From: Dermanyssus gallinae | Lineage: Eukaryota; Arthropoda; Arachnida; Mesostigmata; Dermanyssidae | DNA length: 64,000 bases | Reading direction: 5' to 3' | Assembly (NCBI GenBank): GCA_003439945.1 | Contig: QVRM01006001.1 | Location: forward strand, 248,001 to 312,000 | Shown here: positions 50,060-61,679 of the stretch, piece by piece | How positions within the stretch are numbered: the first letter of the stretch is position 1 | Layout of the letters: every line of letters begins with the position of its first letter | The notes under the pieces: model-generated | Database searches by the model: none | Told to the model about the DNA's origin: nothing | What the model saw: the letters and a program-made list of their open reading frames with translations, nothing else | Translations under genes and position numbers: made by a program

Positions 50060-51000
50060 GATCTTCATCCAGTAGTGCTACAGTAGTGACAAGAGCGGAC
50101 TGTGGCGGCTTGCCAATCGGATCGAACGGCCCCGGTCACCCCCGGGTTCTCCATTTCTTCGGACACGCTTTGCCCATTAGCCTGTGAACCCGGTCTTCTG
50201 AAAGCAGTGTCGACTTCCTGCTGTCCGACGAGCTGCCGAAGCCATTCTGCTTCGAGATTAGCCTTCTCTCTATCAGCACACCTTCCGCTAGTAATCTCCT
50301 CTTTTCCCAACTTTCCCAGCCGATCCTTAAATGTAGCTTGCGAAACCTTGCATGCCCTCTCTGAGTTCACCCCCAAATCTGCCAGCCTATACCTAGTCGG
50401 CCGCAGTGTCTCACAGACAGCCAAAGTGTGAACAGGGTCGTCATCGACTCCCGTCCTGCAGTAGAGGCCTTTTGGGTCCTATTCAGATACGTTTGGAGAT
50501 CGCCGTTCGCTCCATTTCTTGATTGACGGGATGATATCTCTAACAGCGCTGATTTGCGGCTTGAAATCCCATGCCAATCAGCCTGTCATCGGGCGGGCGT
50601 TTTTCTTCTTGCTTCATCCTTTTCAAGCATTGGGTTATCCCATAGTTGCTGCGTTCATCAGCCTTTAGGTCCTACGGAACAATGCCTACGAGCATATGTG
50701 CAGCCGGCGTACAAACCGATCTGTATACCTGTCTAATTCGCAATGCAGGGTCATGCTACGTTCTTCTAAGCAGGCTCCGGTTTCTTTGTGAGGAAGTTGC
50801 ATGCGTGCGCCAGGCTAGAACATCAAACGGAGAAATTGACTCTCCGGCTGACATCTTCAGCCTTCTCTTTGCTTTCTTAGGCCCGTGAATGTTGGGCATC
50901 AGCCGGTCGATGTTGACCGCCGTCTTTGCTAACTTTGCTACTGCTTGTTTAATGCAGAAGTTACTGATCATACCTTGGTCTAGGCGGACTTCTTCTTGCT
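50060..51000 (-). pseudogene. R1/jockey-group LINE, C-terminal half, decayed
   Basis: Minus-strand motifs run in family order. KQAVAKLAKTAVNIDRLMPN followed by IHGPKKAKRRL near 50,890-50,960 is the block after the reverse-transcriptase core. ALRIRQVYRSVCTPAAHMLV, then GIVP, a stop and DLKADERSNYG near 50,650-50,750 is the YRT...AG..P.DL..ER block. NGDLQTYLNR near 50,490 and YCRTGVDDDPVHTLAVCETL near 50,430-50,470 form the terminal Cys/His region, followed by RLADLGVNSE. Frameshifts and stops show that it is dead. The clade is inferred from these blocks. Confidence 0.82.
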
Positions 51001-51934
51001 GTTCACCATCAGAATCTCGATTCTGATCTTATTTTTTCGGCATTTTACCTGCCGATCAAAAGAGTAGCTTTGTCTGATCATCGGTAGCCCCATAAAGTCG
51101 TAACTCATTGCTTTCACTCAAGCCATCTGGCTCGAGTGCTTATCTTCGTGCTCTCACTAGTCCATTGAGCTCTGCGTGTCTTGTGAGTCTTGTGGCATTT
51201 TTTGGGCTTCACCATAACGGGCTCAGAGTTTACCAGTTCACCACACGAAGAAGCACATGAGAACGGCTCGCATACATTCAACGAAGAAATTGAATTTGGG
51301 GGCGCCTATCCTAATGGCCGACACCATGCGGAAGGAGTTAGGATCCTGCATGATCCCAAGCTGACCGGAGGGCAGGGTTTGAAGCCATCCCCGGCTAAAG
51401 AAATGCTAAGCTGCAAAAAACGTATGTTTTCTTGTTGACCCATGATATTCCTTGTGGATTTATCATTTTGACAAGCTGCAAGCTTATTTTGGTTTACGTT
51501 TTTATTCAGAGAACCAGAGTCAAGTTGGCTTCAAGTCGTCGCATCTGCAAATATGGCTGCTTTCTATATTTCGATATTTGCATCTTCATCAACAAGTGAT
51601 TTGAAGTCAGAGAACTAAAGTGATTCAATTACGCAGCACAGCAGGCTGCGACAAGGTCTGTAGCTTTTCTAGTACCAAGGTCCCTGGCTTTCAGTATATT
51701 TGAAAACCGGGGATGCTTGCACTATATAGTTAAATCGCGGAAAACCAAGACTGTGTCTCTATAGACAGATGATTGCCTGAGGGTCATAATTGCATCCGCC
51801 ACATGGCCTGATTTCTACAAGGGCTTCTCGTTTCGTACGAAGAATCTGTGGGATTTCTTCAGACATGACGAGGGCACCTAGGACATCTAGATAATCTTGT
51901 GTCGTGTGAATTATTCGGGGAAATGCTTGCATAA
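51001..51934. other. Unassigned, may include upstream LINE body
   Basis: A plus frame at 51,190-51,438 and a minus frame near 51,800-51,900 (with REALVEIRPCGGCNYDPQAI) are open, but neither is recognised. Confidence 0.25.
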
Positions 51935-52045
51935 CCATTATTATTATTATTATTATTATTATTGTAAATTCCTAGTTCTCCTAGCTCCTAATTATTATTC
52001 TATGGAACCGACATACAACCGGCGTTTTCTCGGCACACTGCAAAT
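51935..52045 (-). mobile_element. LINE 3' UTR and (ATT)n tail
   Basis: On the minus strand the segment CAGTGTGCCGAGAAAACGCC to TTAGGAGCTAGGAGAA and an (AAT)n tail matches the 3' end of the copy at 13,130-13,272, so two insertions of one LINE family are present. Confidence 0.7.
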
Positions 52046-52878
52046 AGTAATAATAATTTTTATTTGAGCAGCTAGATAGCACTTGCTTGAACCAAGACGA
52101 CACGTTTGAAGTTCACAACTGTATGCTGATCACACGAATACGAATTATTATTTTGGCAATTTTTTTCAAAACTGAATTACCGGTCTTACTTAAACTTTAA
52201 GTATTTATCTGGTACTAGTCTCTGTTTTCATTAGGCAATGTTTTAATAACGATTGCTTACAGAATTTTTGTTGTTATACATCAGTCGTTCGGTGCGGCTG
52301 TGGCGGAGTCGACTTCGAGTTGATTGGAAGTTTCGCAATTGTTCAAATACACGGGACGAAATTGTCATTTCGCTGTGCTGAATCGGCATGATTGATGTAT
52401 TCGAACACCTTGTTTATGCACTCCATGACGCCGCGCCAGTTCAATGTGTTAGCCCATGTAAATGTCGTTTTCGTACGCCCGCTCTTACTGGTGCTGTGCG
52501 GCTCGACACCACACTCGTGTGAGTGAAATAAAGTCGTCTATTTTGTTAAATTTGGTATGCGTTAGTTTTTCGTTCTATCGCACTCGAATGTTTAGATGCA
52601 AAAATGCCTCTCTAACTACAAGCGTACCTCCGACGGGAGCTGGCAACTCGCTGGCGACAAGCTGATGGCCCAACTCGAAGAAAGTCTCATGTTGTGACCG
52701 CATCATCGCCTATGTTCGACAATGTACGTATCACCGTGAAACAATCAGAGGAGACGGCTCTTAATCAGATTGCAGATCCCAGAGGACCTAGTTTGCGTAA
52801 CTTGACTTATGCAACAAACGGAGTTGGTCAAACTTTATACACTGTCTGTGGCGATCACCCCACTTGCAGTTACATGTA
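52046..52878. other. Unassigned; possible solo-LTR-like stretch
   Basis: Near 52,520-52,545 GAGTGAAATAAAGTCGTC looks like an LTR poly(A) region, but there is no second LTR or primer site. Confidence 0.2.
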
Positions 52879-52879
52879 C

Positions 52880-52922
<43 letters not shown>
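52879..52922. repeat. (AT)n microsatellite
   Basis: About 44 bp of AT. Confidence 0.95.
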
Positions 52923-52924
<2 letters not shown>

Positions 52925-53111
52925 GTCCGCATCCAGTTTGGCTAGACTTAAAAGGATCGTACTTGGTTAATATAAACAACGCCTAATAAATTTGCGTTCT
53001 TTATTTTCGATGGAATCGGGCAAAGGGTGACACTATGAGAACCAGTGGGTCGATGGTTCTAAAATCGAAATCCTGTGATGCCTCATTTTTATCTTTCACG
53101 TTAATTAGAAT

Positions 53112-53229
53112 ATGCCACTACGCTCATAAAGCAAACACATTCAGGAAAATTCGCATTTAGTGGGACCTTTTTGTTTCTCATTAAATTAGCATTTTCCTGA
53201 ATGTGTTCATTTTACGGGCGTAGGCGCAG
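53112..53229. repeat. Imperfect foldback, about 50-bp arms
   Basis: AACACATTCAGGAAAAT is present inverted at 53,190-53,207 with similar flanks (ACTACGCTCATAAA versus a diverged partner). A wider pair (ATCTTTCACGT at 53,091 and ACGTGAAAGAT at 53,306) may mark the outer ends of a small MITE. Confidence 0.55.
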
Positions 53230-53809
53230 ACAAATTTCCCCGCGCCTCGGAAATGCGCATAGATTTGTTTTATGAACGTAATAGCAAACATTTAATGTAC
53301 TGGACGTGAAAGATAAAAAGTGAAACATCAACAGAATATCAATGCTTGCAAACCGTTTAATACGACTATTTATTTTTCAGTAGCCACACTAAATGTTTCT
53401 CAGTCAACAAAGCAGACTTTTTTTTAGATACGCTGGTATGTTCAGTTTCTCCATTACAAGCATACTAAATGTGGTTTTCAAAGCGTAAGTAATATAATTT
53501 ATATATGAGAAATCAAGCTATGCGTACAATAGATATGTGATCTGTATCAGACATCTAGTTGCCATTATTTTTGTAAGTAATTGATTATTTCTGCATATGG
53601 CAAGTCAACGGCAATAGTGATTGATTGTGAAGCGATAACGGATTGTATCAATTCGATTGGCGTTCCATTTTTCTCATTTGGTTTTATCCAATTATATTAT
53701 AATCAAGAAGGTTGTCTGTCTGTGTTGCTAAATGTTTCCCGTACGGAAACCTTTGAACGCTTCCGAGGATAATTTGCCGCGTGGAGTTCAAATGACCCTC
53801 GTGACTTCT
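53230..53809. other. Intergenic, no gene seen
   Basis: AT-rich. The frame at 53,581-53,772 has no signature. Confidence 0.4.
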
Positions 53810-53977
53810 CTTCAATTTTTCTTTTTTGGAATAGGCAGGACGATAAAGGATAGCAATAACTTTCGACGACAAACGGGTGGTGGACGCGAGGCGCAGTTTT
53901 TAAGGCAAACATTGTATTTGGCTCTTTGTTGGGGCAATGCGACTTCCATAAAGGACGCCATAGGCTGCGCCCAATGA
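53810..53977 (+). pseudogene. LINE C-terminal remnant
   Basis: The frame reads GIGRTIKDSNNFRRQTGGGR and then EAQFLRQTLYLALCWGNATS, ending IKDAIGCAQ and stop. It fits the same terminal pattern (R..FL.Q.L.LAL..GNA.S) as the remnants at 13.0 and 41.7 kb. Confidence 0.6.
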
Positions 53978-55202
53978 AACTCTACCGACGTTCACACGTC
54001 TCAATATGTTTTAATTGAGCAATCATAAATTATTATTAGCATTATTGTGACATAGTTTAGATTAATTAGAGGTACTTAGCCAGAGGTACTTAAAGACTGA
54101 AAGGACTACTCGTATTTAAGCATATATGCAATCGAAATCTTGAACTTCTTGGCCATGTTTAAGATTAAATGTAAGACGTTCTTTCTGAGTATATCCAACT
54201 GTTGCTCAAAGTAGTAGCAAAAGTGGATCCTCTATTTGTCGTCTAAAATATTAGCGTTAGACGTTTCTAACAAGTTATCTATTTAATTATTCTAAACTCA
54301 TCAATGACGTTTTTCATTCTCTTCTATTACATGACGCCGGATGAAGACCCTATAGCTTCACTCTAATTACAAATAGGTTGTTCCTTTTCGTGGTGTCGTA
54401 GTTTAATGTTTAATGCTGCTGCGATCACCAGTACCACCCAGCATTGGAAATGCAACTATTGCAATCTTAATCTGCTTTACTGATAAGTAAATTGGTAGAT
54501 TGTTCAATAATTAATCATTAATAGTATGAGTGACGAATCTAAGGACAAACTATAGCAATGCTAATCAATGCTAATAGGCTATCAATGCGGTCAGCCGATC
54601 AAAACCAAACTCATCTGTTAATGACAGCTGTCTACTCGTAAGCATCAACACGAAAATATGTGTACATCTTTTGCGCAATGTTGTCATTGAAAATTCTAAC
54701 GCGCTTTCGGTCATACATATGTTATATAGCAGCTTATCAAGAAGAACGGAATCGCTGCACGACGTCTAGGGTCCGATGGTCTATGGCTAGGCGTCTATGA
54801 AAGAATGTTAAAATGTCAAAAAAAAGTCATCTACTCTACCTTAGTATAAAGTTCTCTCTCGCAGATCTCGTTATACGTAAAGTTCTAGTCGCATTTAAAA
54901 GTTAAAGCCATAGCTCAGCTCGGTTTGAGAACGTTTTCGAGATGATCGCAGTTTGATGTATTGATATTCTTATTAGAAACCAGTTTCCAATTTATAAAAT
55001 GTAGCAATATCGATACATAGGTAGTAATGCACCAATAGCAACACTAATAGAAAAGATACGTCAATCTTTTTACGCTCTGACAACCACATTTTAGACGCTC
55101 GTAATGGGCTAAGTTGCCTGTGGCACGATGTCGTCTAAACGCATCTGTCGTCATCGCGTTCTCGTTACTGGATTTATATAAGCTTTCAGCACGTCCTAAC
55201 GA
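53978..55202. other. AT-rich intergenic DNA
   Basis: No feature supported. A short GAAGACCCTATAG match to mitochondrial large-subunit rRNA near 54,344 was judged too short. Confidence 0.4.
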
Positions 55203-55345
55203 GTAAAACCAGCAAGGTCGGGGCTCGAACTTGCGATTGTTTTGCTAGTCATGGTTGCCATGGCAACGCCCCGCTTCGAACGGTGCGTTAGCCGCCTAAG
55301 CCACCGACGCTGCAAGTCTATATGCTTGGCAATAGCCGACAGAGT
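55203..55345 (-). mobile_element. tRNA-derived SINE, family 2
   Basis: On the minus strand GTCGGTGGCTTAGGCGGCTA is a clear box A and GCAAGTTCGAGCCCC a clear box B about 60 bases on, followed by a non-tRNA tail towards lower coordinates. The insert between the boxes is too long for an ordinary tRNA and the stems do not pair, so a SINE or tRNA pseudogene is likelier. Confidence 0.6.
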
Positions 55346-55727
55346 ATTGCAATAACGATGAGTGGTTGCATGATCTGGATCATTGCTTATAGGACAGGCG
55401 CATTGTAAGCAATAAATAGACGCATCTAAAGGCATAACAAATAAAATAAGCGATCTTTACAATCGTTTGCGTTGACAGTGCACAATAGCGTAAACAAGTA
55501 TTCAGAAAGAATATATTCAGACTAATGGTATTAAGCAAATTTCTATGAAGAACGACTGTGTTATAAAACGAGCAAATTACAGAACGGGATTACAAGACGT
55601 TATATGCCGTAAACGTCCCGGATTAGTCGCGCAATGCCCACGGTATCGGCAACGTATAACGATTAGGCAATGACTGTTAATTGCGTGATCAATTCTAATC
55701 ACTTAATCTTACAACGAGTGTGCTATT
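55346..55727. other. Intergenic, no gene seen
   Basis: No supported feature. Confidence 0.4.
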
Positions 55728-55732
55728 TATTA

Positions 55733-55811
<79 letters not shown>

Positions 55812-55818
55812 CATTATT

Positions 55819-55859
<41 letters not shown>

Positions 55860-55861
55860 AA
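55728..55861. repeat. (ATT)n microsatellite, about 130 bp
   Basis: Longest ATT tract of the window, with a few ATC units near its end, continuing into (AT)n. Confidence 0.97.
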
Positions 55862-56605
55862 AAAATATATATATATATATAATATTTGGGCGCACATTTG
55901 TATGTGCGTGTGCGATTGTAAGTTAATTGCCTCGTCTGAAATTCTACCAACGACTGACAACGTCATGTTGCTCTGTCTAACCAATACGATCTGCTCGAGG
56001 CGGCGGTCTCTTTCTTGGTAACATTACACGTAACCAAGGAGAGGGGATATAGCAACGCAAGCGGCTACCTCTTTAATCAATCATTACCTTGTTAATCGTT
56101 CAAAATAGCTACAGGCTGCACAATGATAATATGTCTCCTTGATAGATCAGTGCTTGCTTTAATAAAATTGTGTGAAAAAGGCAATTACGTCGGGTTTGGC
56201 AGGCTATGGGTCCACCGAACTAACCGTAACAGGTTAGTGTATATACTGGTGTCGTCTCCGCCATATTTTGTGTGGGCCTACAGAAGATGCGCGCTCTGCC
56301 GGAAACGAAAGCTTTTAACGAAGAGCTGTCTGAATGAGAGAATAATGGGATGGACAATTATTGATCCGCTTGTTATGAAGCTCAGGCAATAACGTCTAGT
56401 TCCTGGAGGACGCTACAATTATAGACACCTGATCGCATGAATCCGTGTGCTAATATCGACCGATCTTACGTTATCTGCACATATCAGATATCTAGTCAAA
56501 TATTCATCTATACTTAGGTAAATGATAATTCGTTGTTTCATCTTTAATGAGTCAATAGGTGAAATTTGTTTATAAAATATATACAATAATATATATTTGT
56601 ATATA
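55862..56605. other. Intergenic, no gene seen
   Basis: A plus frame at 56,123-56,392 (89 codons) contains CALCRKRKLL but no recognisable domain. Confidence 0.3.
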
Positions 56606-57184
56606 CAGGGTCTCCCAGAATTCGTCCAACAAACGTTGGAGTCTAGTACAGCTCGGCTAAAAAAGCATTTTTTTGTTCTGATAAAACAAGAAAGGCGGCA
56701 ATGTCTTCGTTTGGAGTGAGAGTGAAATTACCAAAAGTGCTTGTATCAAGCCCCTTATCCTGACAAACCTTCACTAAACCTGCGGTTGCATAAACCCCAG
56801 TCATCCAGCCAATCGAGGCGGCAACGTTCAATCATAGCAAATGTGTGCCTTTTGGTAGAATGTTGAGTGTGTTTTGTTATCTTGAGAAGCTATATCATTA
56901 CGAGCCGTTACGTAACGCTATTCAAACCAACAATTTAGTTTTATTGATGTGTGTGGAGAAAGTGTTGTATACTGATTACATTGTACGTAAGCTCAACAAC
57001 ATTGTTTTATTGAAGAGACCTCTTAAGATTTTAAAATCGTTGCAGTTTTTATATTTTGCGTTCACGCTCAGAGCTACCGATTTAGAAGCCATTTCCGGCC
57101 CCATGTTTGATTTAAAAAAAATATTGTTTTGTCGAGTTGTACTAGATCCCAAAGTTTGTTGGATGAATTCTGGGAGAAACCACT
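56606..57184. mobile_element. TIR element, second family (non-autonomous)
   Basis: It starts CAGGGTCTCCCAGAATTCG and ends with a diverged inverse (GAATTCTGGGAGAAACCAC), with TATA outside both ends. The first 60 bp of the TIRs align well, including CCAACAAACGTTGG and GTCTAGTACAGCTCG, and weaker pairing continues to about 130 bp. A plus frame at 56,845-57,264 overruns the right end and is not accepted as a gene. The subterminal block TTGGAGTGAGAGTGAAA is shared with the palindromic family at 1-1,573. Confidence 0.75.
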
Positions 57185-57861
57185 ATAGATGCTTGCCTGC
57201 TAGATCTTTAAAGCTGCATAAATCCACTGTGTTATCTAAACCTTTATATTGCTCACCTATATAGAGCCCTGCAGCAAACACATAGGCATGATAAATAATG
57301 TGTGTGTAGCCAGCCAAGTGGCTTGCAAAATCCCCTGCATCCCAGCCTCCTCCCACCCGTTCTTCGGTAAATAAAGGCCTTTTATTATAGCTATTATATT
57401 CTATTTTGACTCAAATTGAACTTGGCCACTTTCTTTGAAAGAGCCTTCATCATTGCATTGGCTACCCTGTAACCATTAAAACTGAACCACTATTTTACGA
57501 ACCAGAGTAGTCCGTTCGTGCAAATGGATAGATAAATTGCATTGCAGCTTGATGTCCGAGTCGTTCCGGCAAAGCTATGATAAAATGCGCAGCTAGTTGG
57601 CCGGATTGGATAAGAACTGACGCATGTTGATTCTAGTATTCAGTCGTTGTCGTTTGCAATGATTTCCCAAGGGATTGAGCGGCTGACTCGTCCAGCTGGA
57701 TAAACTACGTCACCTTTTGTGTACAGGGGGCACGCAGCCATTTGTACGGCTAGAATAGTGCTTTTTTGTGTAGCTTATATAGCTTCTGCTATTTAGATTT
57801 TGAGTCAGCTCCTTTCAATCTTCTTACAAAAGCGATTTCATATATATATATATATATATAA

Positions 57862-57899
<38 letters not shown>

Positions 57900-57954
57900 T
57901 ATATATATATATATATTTTTTTTTCGGGCAATAGTCTTTGCTTGTATATGTACA
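57185..57954. other. Intergenic with (AT)n
   Basis: Imperfect (AT)n at 57,841-57,916. No gene. Confidence 0.5.
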
Positions 57955-58399
57955 TATATTTCCGAAAAGTTTCTCAGTATTGATGATAAGAATTGTAGAG
58001 CTCGGTTAAGCACATATTTTTTCAATGGAACAGGGTTACAGGAAAATTAGCAAACGTTTTTTATTAACCTTCACGTTCAGTACATAGATTTGGTACCAAA
58101 ATGATAGTTAAACAATGCGTATTTGCCTGAAGAGTTTAGCTTTATGTTCTCCGGAAGGAGCAGAATTTTCTCACGAACATGACGGTGCGCTTAGTATTTT
58201 GTATAGGATAATTAGCTGCCTCGCAGCAGCACAATTTATTTTATGAATTTATGTCGGGCAAAAACACCAGTGTAACAAATTGTACGTATTCAACTCTCAC
58301 TCTAAAACAAGACTTCTCAGAGCCCATCTTCCATTGGAAAAATATTTGCTTTAACGAGCTCTACAATTCTTATTATCGATTCTCAGAATTTTTTCAAAC

Positions 58400-58402
<3 letters not shown>
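57955..58402. mobile_element. Palindromic TIR element, copy C (core deleted)
   Basis: The left arm has TTCTCAGTATTGATGATAAG then AATTGTAGAGCTCG; the right arm is its inverse. Between them lie blocks also found in copies A and B: GGTACCAAAATGAT, CTCACGAACATGACGG, GTCGGGCAAAAACACCAGTG and CTTCTCAGAGC. The internal palindrome is reduced to its tip, and the outermost ends differ from those of A and B. Confidence 0.75.
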
Positions 58403-58430
<28 letters not shown>

Positions 58431-58852
58431 TACAAGTCTAAGTAACACTAGACAGCTGTCAAAGGTTTCACCGTAGCTGGGAGGTGCCTCCAATTGTCAA
58501 GTGTCTTCTAAGACTTAAGTGGATAGCCATTGTTTTGTTTTGCCTTTAAAGTAAGTTAAACCTTTCGGTAAAGGTGTCAATTATAGTCTCTCCTCGTGGC
58601 GCAATGTCTGTTGACTCTTAGCTGTAGACACCACCATCATATACTACACTACGCTAAAGTGCCAGCATTTAGTTCTTACATGTGTAATTGTAATATCACG
58701 TATGGCCGCCTGAACAGTGATGTTGATTAACTTTAACTAAAAATGCTCAGATCTAAACACAAGCAAACAATAAACAAAATAGAACATTTAGTTTAAACCA
58801 ACCAGCCAGATGACACGTCAACGCGAAGCGTGTGGGTGTCAGCAGGACCGTG

Positions 58853-58890
<38 letters not shown>

Positions 58891-59698
58891 ATGATCGGTT
58901 TTACGACATATACGTGCTAATATTTTTCGGCAAACGAGTGGTCTGTAAATATTCAATTACTTTTCACTACGGAGTAATAAGAGTGATATATCCTTACTAC
59001 AATTCACCTATTGGCCATTCGTATTTAAATTTTGTACCTACAGAATTCGACATACCTTAGACAAGAATAATTTAGATACCCATGCTGTCGGTTCTAATAG
59101 GCCACACGGCTCTATTACAAGCAGAAGGACTGCAAAATGAAATACCGTAGTATTTTTATGGGAAATCGATTTATAACATACGCTACAAACCTAAAACACG
59201 AACATTTCATAGCACGGCCATTATGCTTGCGTGCCAAGTGAATTGGGAATACTCGAACACTATGTGATTTAGAGGCTTCTAATGACTAAGCTCCCCACTG
59301 CCCCTGTCATTATATACCCCTAGTATCTAAAATGCCTTACACACGGACATATCAGCCTCGCGTCATATTGAGTCACGTTCATCGTATGGTACCACAACAC
59401 AACGTTGGCGTTATCAGTGAACACTTACCAAACAGGCTCACTTTGGCGATGTGATATATACTTTCGTATAGTTCAGTCTTAAATCGTACACAAGATACAC
59501 TGTCGCAGACGATCAATTTCTCGTCTCTCATGATAAACACTTTTAGAAGATATTGTCCTTAATCCTTTTCAGATCGAAGAGCTAAGACGTGCAAGCGGTT
59601 CGTCATTTCGTTTCGCTGAACATACCATGTATGCATACCATGTTTTTACTATATGTGCGATCTTGTCGACTGTAACATGTGTATTATAATCCACATTG
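58403..59698. other. Intergenic, no gene seen
   Basis: (AT)n at 58,403-58,426 and 58,857-58,886. No supported frame. Confidence 0.4.
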
Positions 59699-59938
59699 AC
59701 TGCTGCTGCTGCTGATGTTGTTGTTGTTGTCGTTCCTTACTTATATACAAATACGCGTGTCTTGTATCCGCAACTGATGTAGTAAAATACATATCTCTTA
59801 GAGATCGCCCGCTAAACCAACCTTGTTGTTGAGTAGCCATGACATCGCAATCAAACGCACCGTTCTGAAACGAAGCCTATGTACAAAATATATGTACCTA
59901 GCAATAATTTCAGATTTGCCGATAGCGATACTTTATTG

Positions 59939-59970
<32 letters not shown>
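59699..59970. repeat. CTG/TTG patch and (GAT)n patch
   Basis: CTG/TTG units at 59,699-59,731 and GAT units at 59,939-59,970. Confidence 0.8.
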
Positions 59971-60127
59971 CTATTGCATGAATTGTTTATATGCGTTATC
60001 AACGCTCCATAGAGTGCTTGTTTTACTTTGCACTTGACTTTGTACGAGCCACGCGGTTGCTGCTAGTTCGATTGCATCACCTACAAATAGATGTGGACTC
60101 AGTCACGGTTAGTCACGATTGTCACGG

Positions 60128-60171
60128 ACGGGGGGAGGTGGGGCGGGGGGGGGGGGGGGTGGGGGGCGAGG
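60128..60171 (+). repeat. G-rich run with quadruplex potential
   Basis: Six G runs separated by one to three bases, including an uninterrupted run of about 16 G. It is followed by a GC-richer 250-bp stretch with a duplicated GAAGCGCGTCGA. Confidence 0.85.
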
Positions 60172-60452
60172 TGTGACGACGAGAGTCCGTCCACCCGTTT
60201 GGAATTGCTGAGACAGCAAAACAGAAAGTGACTAAGAGACTCTGCGCAGAGCCACCGACCGGCGTCGTCTAGCATCGAGGCGATGAAGCGCGTCGACGAC
60301 CAGAAGCGCGTCGATCCGTAGTCCGAACAAGGAAAATGGCATCGTCGCCTGATCAGGCAGCAGCGTCGCCGCCGAGACTAGAAACAGCTCAGCTCGCTGA
60401 CGCCTAAACGGTCAGTTTAGTAACGTTTTCCGTGTCATTGTTGACCGTTTTG

Positions 60453-60720
60453 TAGTTGTTGTTAATGTTGTTGTTGTCGATCGTCTTGCTGTTGTTGTTG
60501 TTATTGTTGTTGATGATCGTCTTGTTCTTGTTGTTGTTGTTGTTGTTGTTGCTGTTCGTCTTGTTTTCGTGGTTGCTTCTGTTTTCGTTGCTGTTGATGC
60601 CCTTGATATGCTTGTGGATACATCTGCTATTGTTGCTGGTATTCTTGCTGGTGCTGCTGCTGTTGTTGTTGTTGTTATTCTTATTACTACAGTTGTTATT
60701 GTTGCTGCTGCTACTGCGTT
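60453..60720. repeat. (TTG/CTG)n tract
   Basis: Discontinuous TTG and CTG units. The frames are poly-Leu or poly-Val shadows. Confidence 0.85.
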
Positions 60721-61421
60721 TGCTGCTTCTGTTGCGTTAGGTCGTTACTTCCCCGTTTTGTTGTTTCATCGCCGTCATCATAATTACTGGCTAGCTGTTA
60801 TTGCTGTTATCATGTTGTCATGCTGTTGTCCCTACCATTATCAGTATTCACTGTGCCGATACTTTCACTGTTTAACGTTTCCTTCTCCGTTCTTGCATAA
60901 TAACTATCAAAATAATGTGGCCATCGTGTAGTCATCGTTTTGATTGCCTGCGTCATCCGCAATTGAAAGCAGTGAAACAGCACGAGCCACAATATACATA
61001 AACAATTTGTCCTACCTACCGTCATGATCGGCGGTCCTGTACGGTCCTGTTTCTGTTTGCAAAGGTCTACGTGCACATACATACATTCACAAGCCTACAT
61101 AGTTCCCGCACGTATACAAGGCAGACTCCGCCAAGACAGCGCCGACCTCAGACGTACTTAAGCTCGCTAGCATCCAAAAACAGGCACTTGCCGTTTTCAT
61201 GCCCTATGCATGCGCAAGACACACATGCATAGGGCATGTGTATCCTACGCATGCCCTACATCACCTCTATGCCTCCTCAACGAATTGTACGCAGCGCGGC
61301 GACCGAATAACTCTGTAGCAGATTCGGACTAGAGGTATCGTGTCATGGTGCCTATTCTCCGGCAAAACTCAAACTGCTCCGGCGGCGCAGGGCTTGGCTT
61401 AGCACGTACATGATCGACCCG
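60721..61421. other. Intergenic with a short hairpin
   Basis: GCCCTATGCATG at 61,201 pairs exactly with CATGCATAGGGC at 61,224-61,235 (12-bp arms, 11-base loop), and a related GCATGCCCTA follows at 61,249. No gene. Confidence 0.5.
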
Positions 61422-61679
61422 TCAGCCAATCACGAGCTTATAGAAATCTCTTCTTGATGCTCCCTTCCCACTCAAATGCAATTCTTTATAAAGATTAGAA
61501 TTGTTTCTGGCGTCACCGAGCAGATTCTTGAGTTGATAAGGGAGCGCCTGGAGATATGCCAAGTCTTGGACGGATGCGTCCGCTATGCGTCTCCCATTGA
61601 AGAGAGAAATTGAGTAATTACGGATCTCATGAAATAAATCATTGAGTATCGCTGACCAGATCTGCTGCTCGACTGTCAC
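61422..61679 (-). CDS. Coding-like ORF, possible exon, unrecognised
   Basis: The minus frame has no ATG start but is open for 85 codons. AGCAG|ATCTGG could be a splice acceptor near its start. It includes IWSAILNDLFHEIRNYSISL, VQDLAYLQALPYQLKNLLGD and ASRRDFYKLVIG before a TGA, with balanced composition and no simple repeat. It could be a host exon or a transposon fragment; nothing nearby decides. Confidence 0.2.
   Translation of the reverse strand: MTVEQQIWSAILNDLFHEIRNYSISLFNGRRIADASVQDLAYLQALPYQLKNLLGDARNNSNLYKELHLSGKGASRRDFYKLVIG

Noticed and set aside
52280..52660. Possible solo LTR with poly(A) region
   Set aside because: No TG...CA borders, duplicated flanks or second LTR could be shown.
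54340..54370. GAAGACCCTATAG-like match to mitochondrial large-subunit rRNA (possible NUMT)
   Set aside because: Only about 20 bases fit and the flanks do not resemble rRNA.
56845..57264. 139-codon plus frame across a TIR element
   Set aside because: It runs past the element's right TIR and has no known domain; chance frame in AT-rich DNA.
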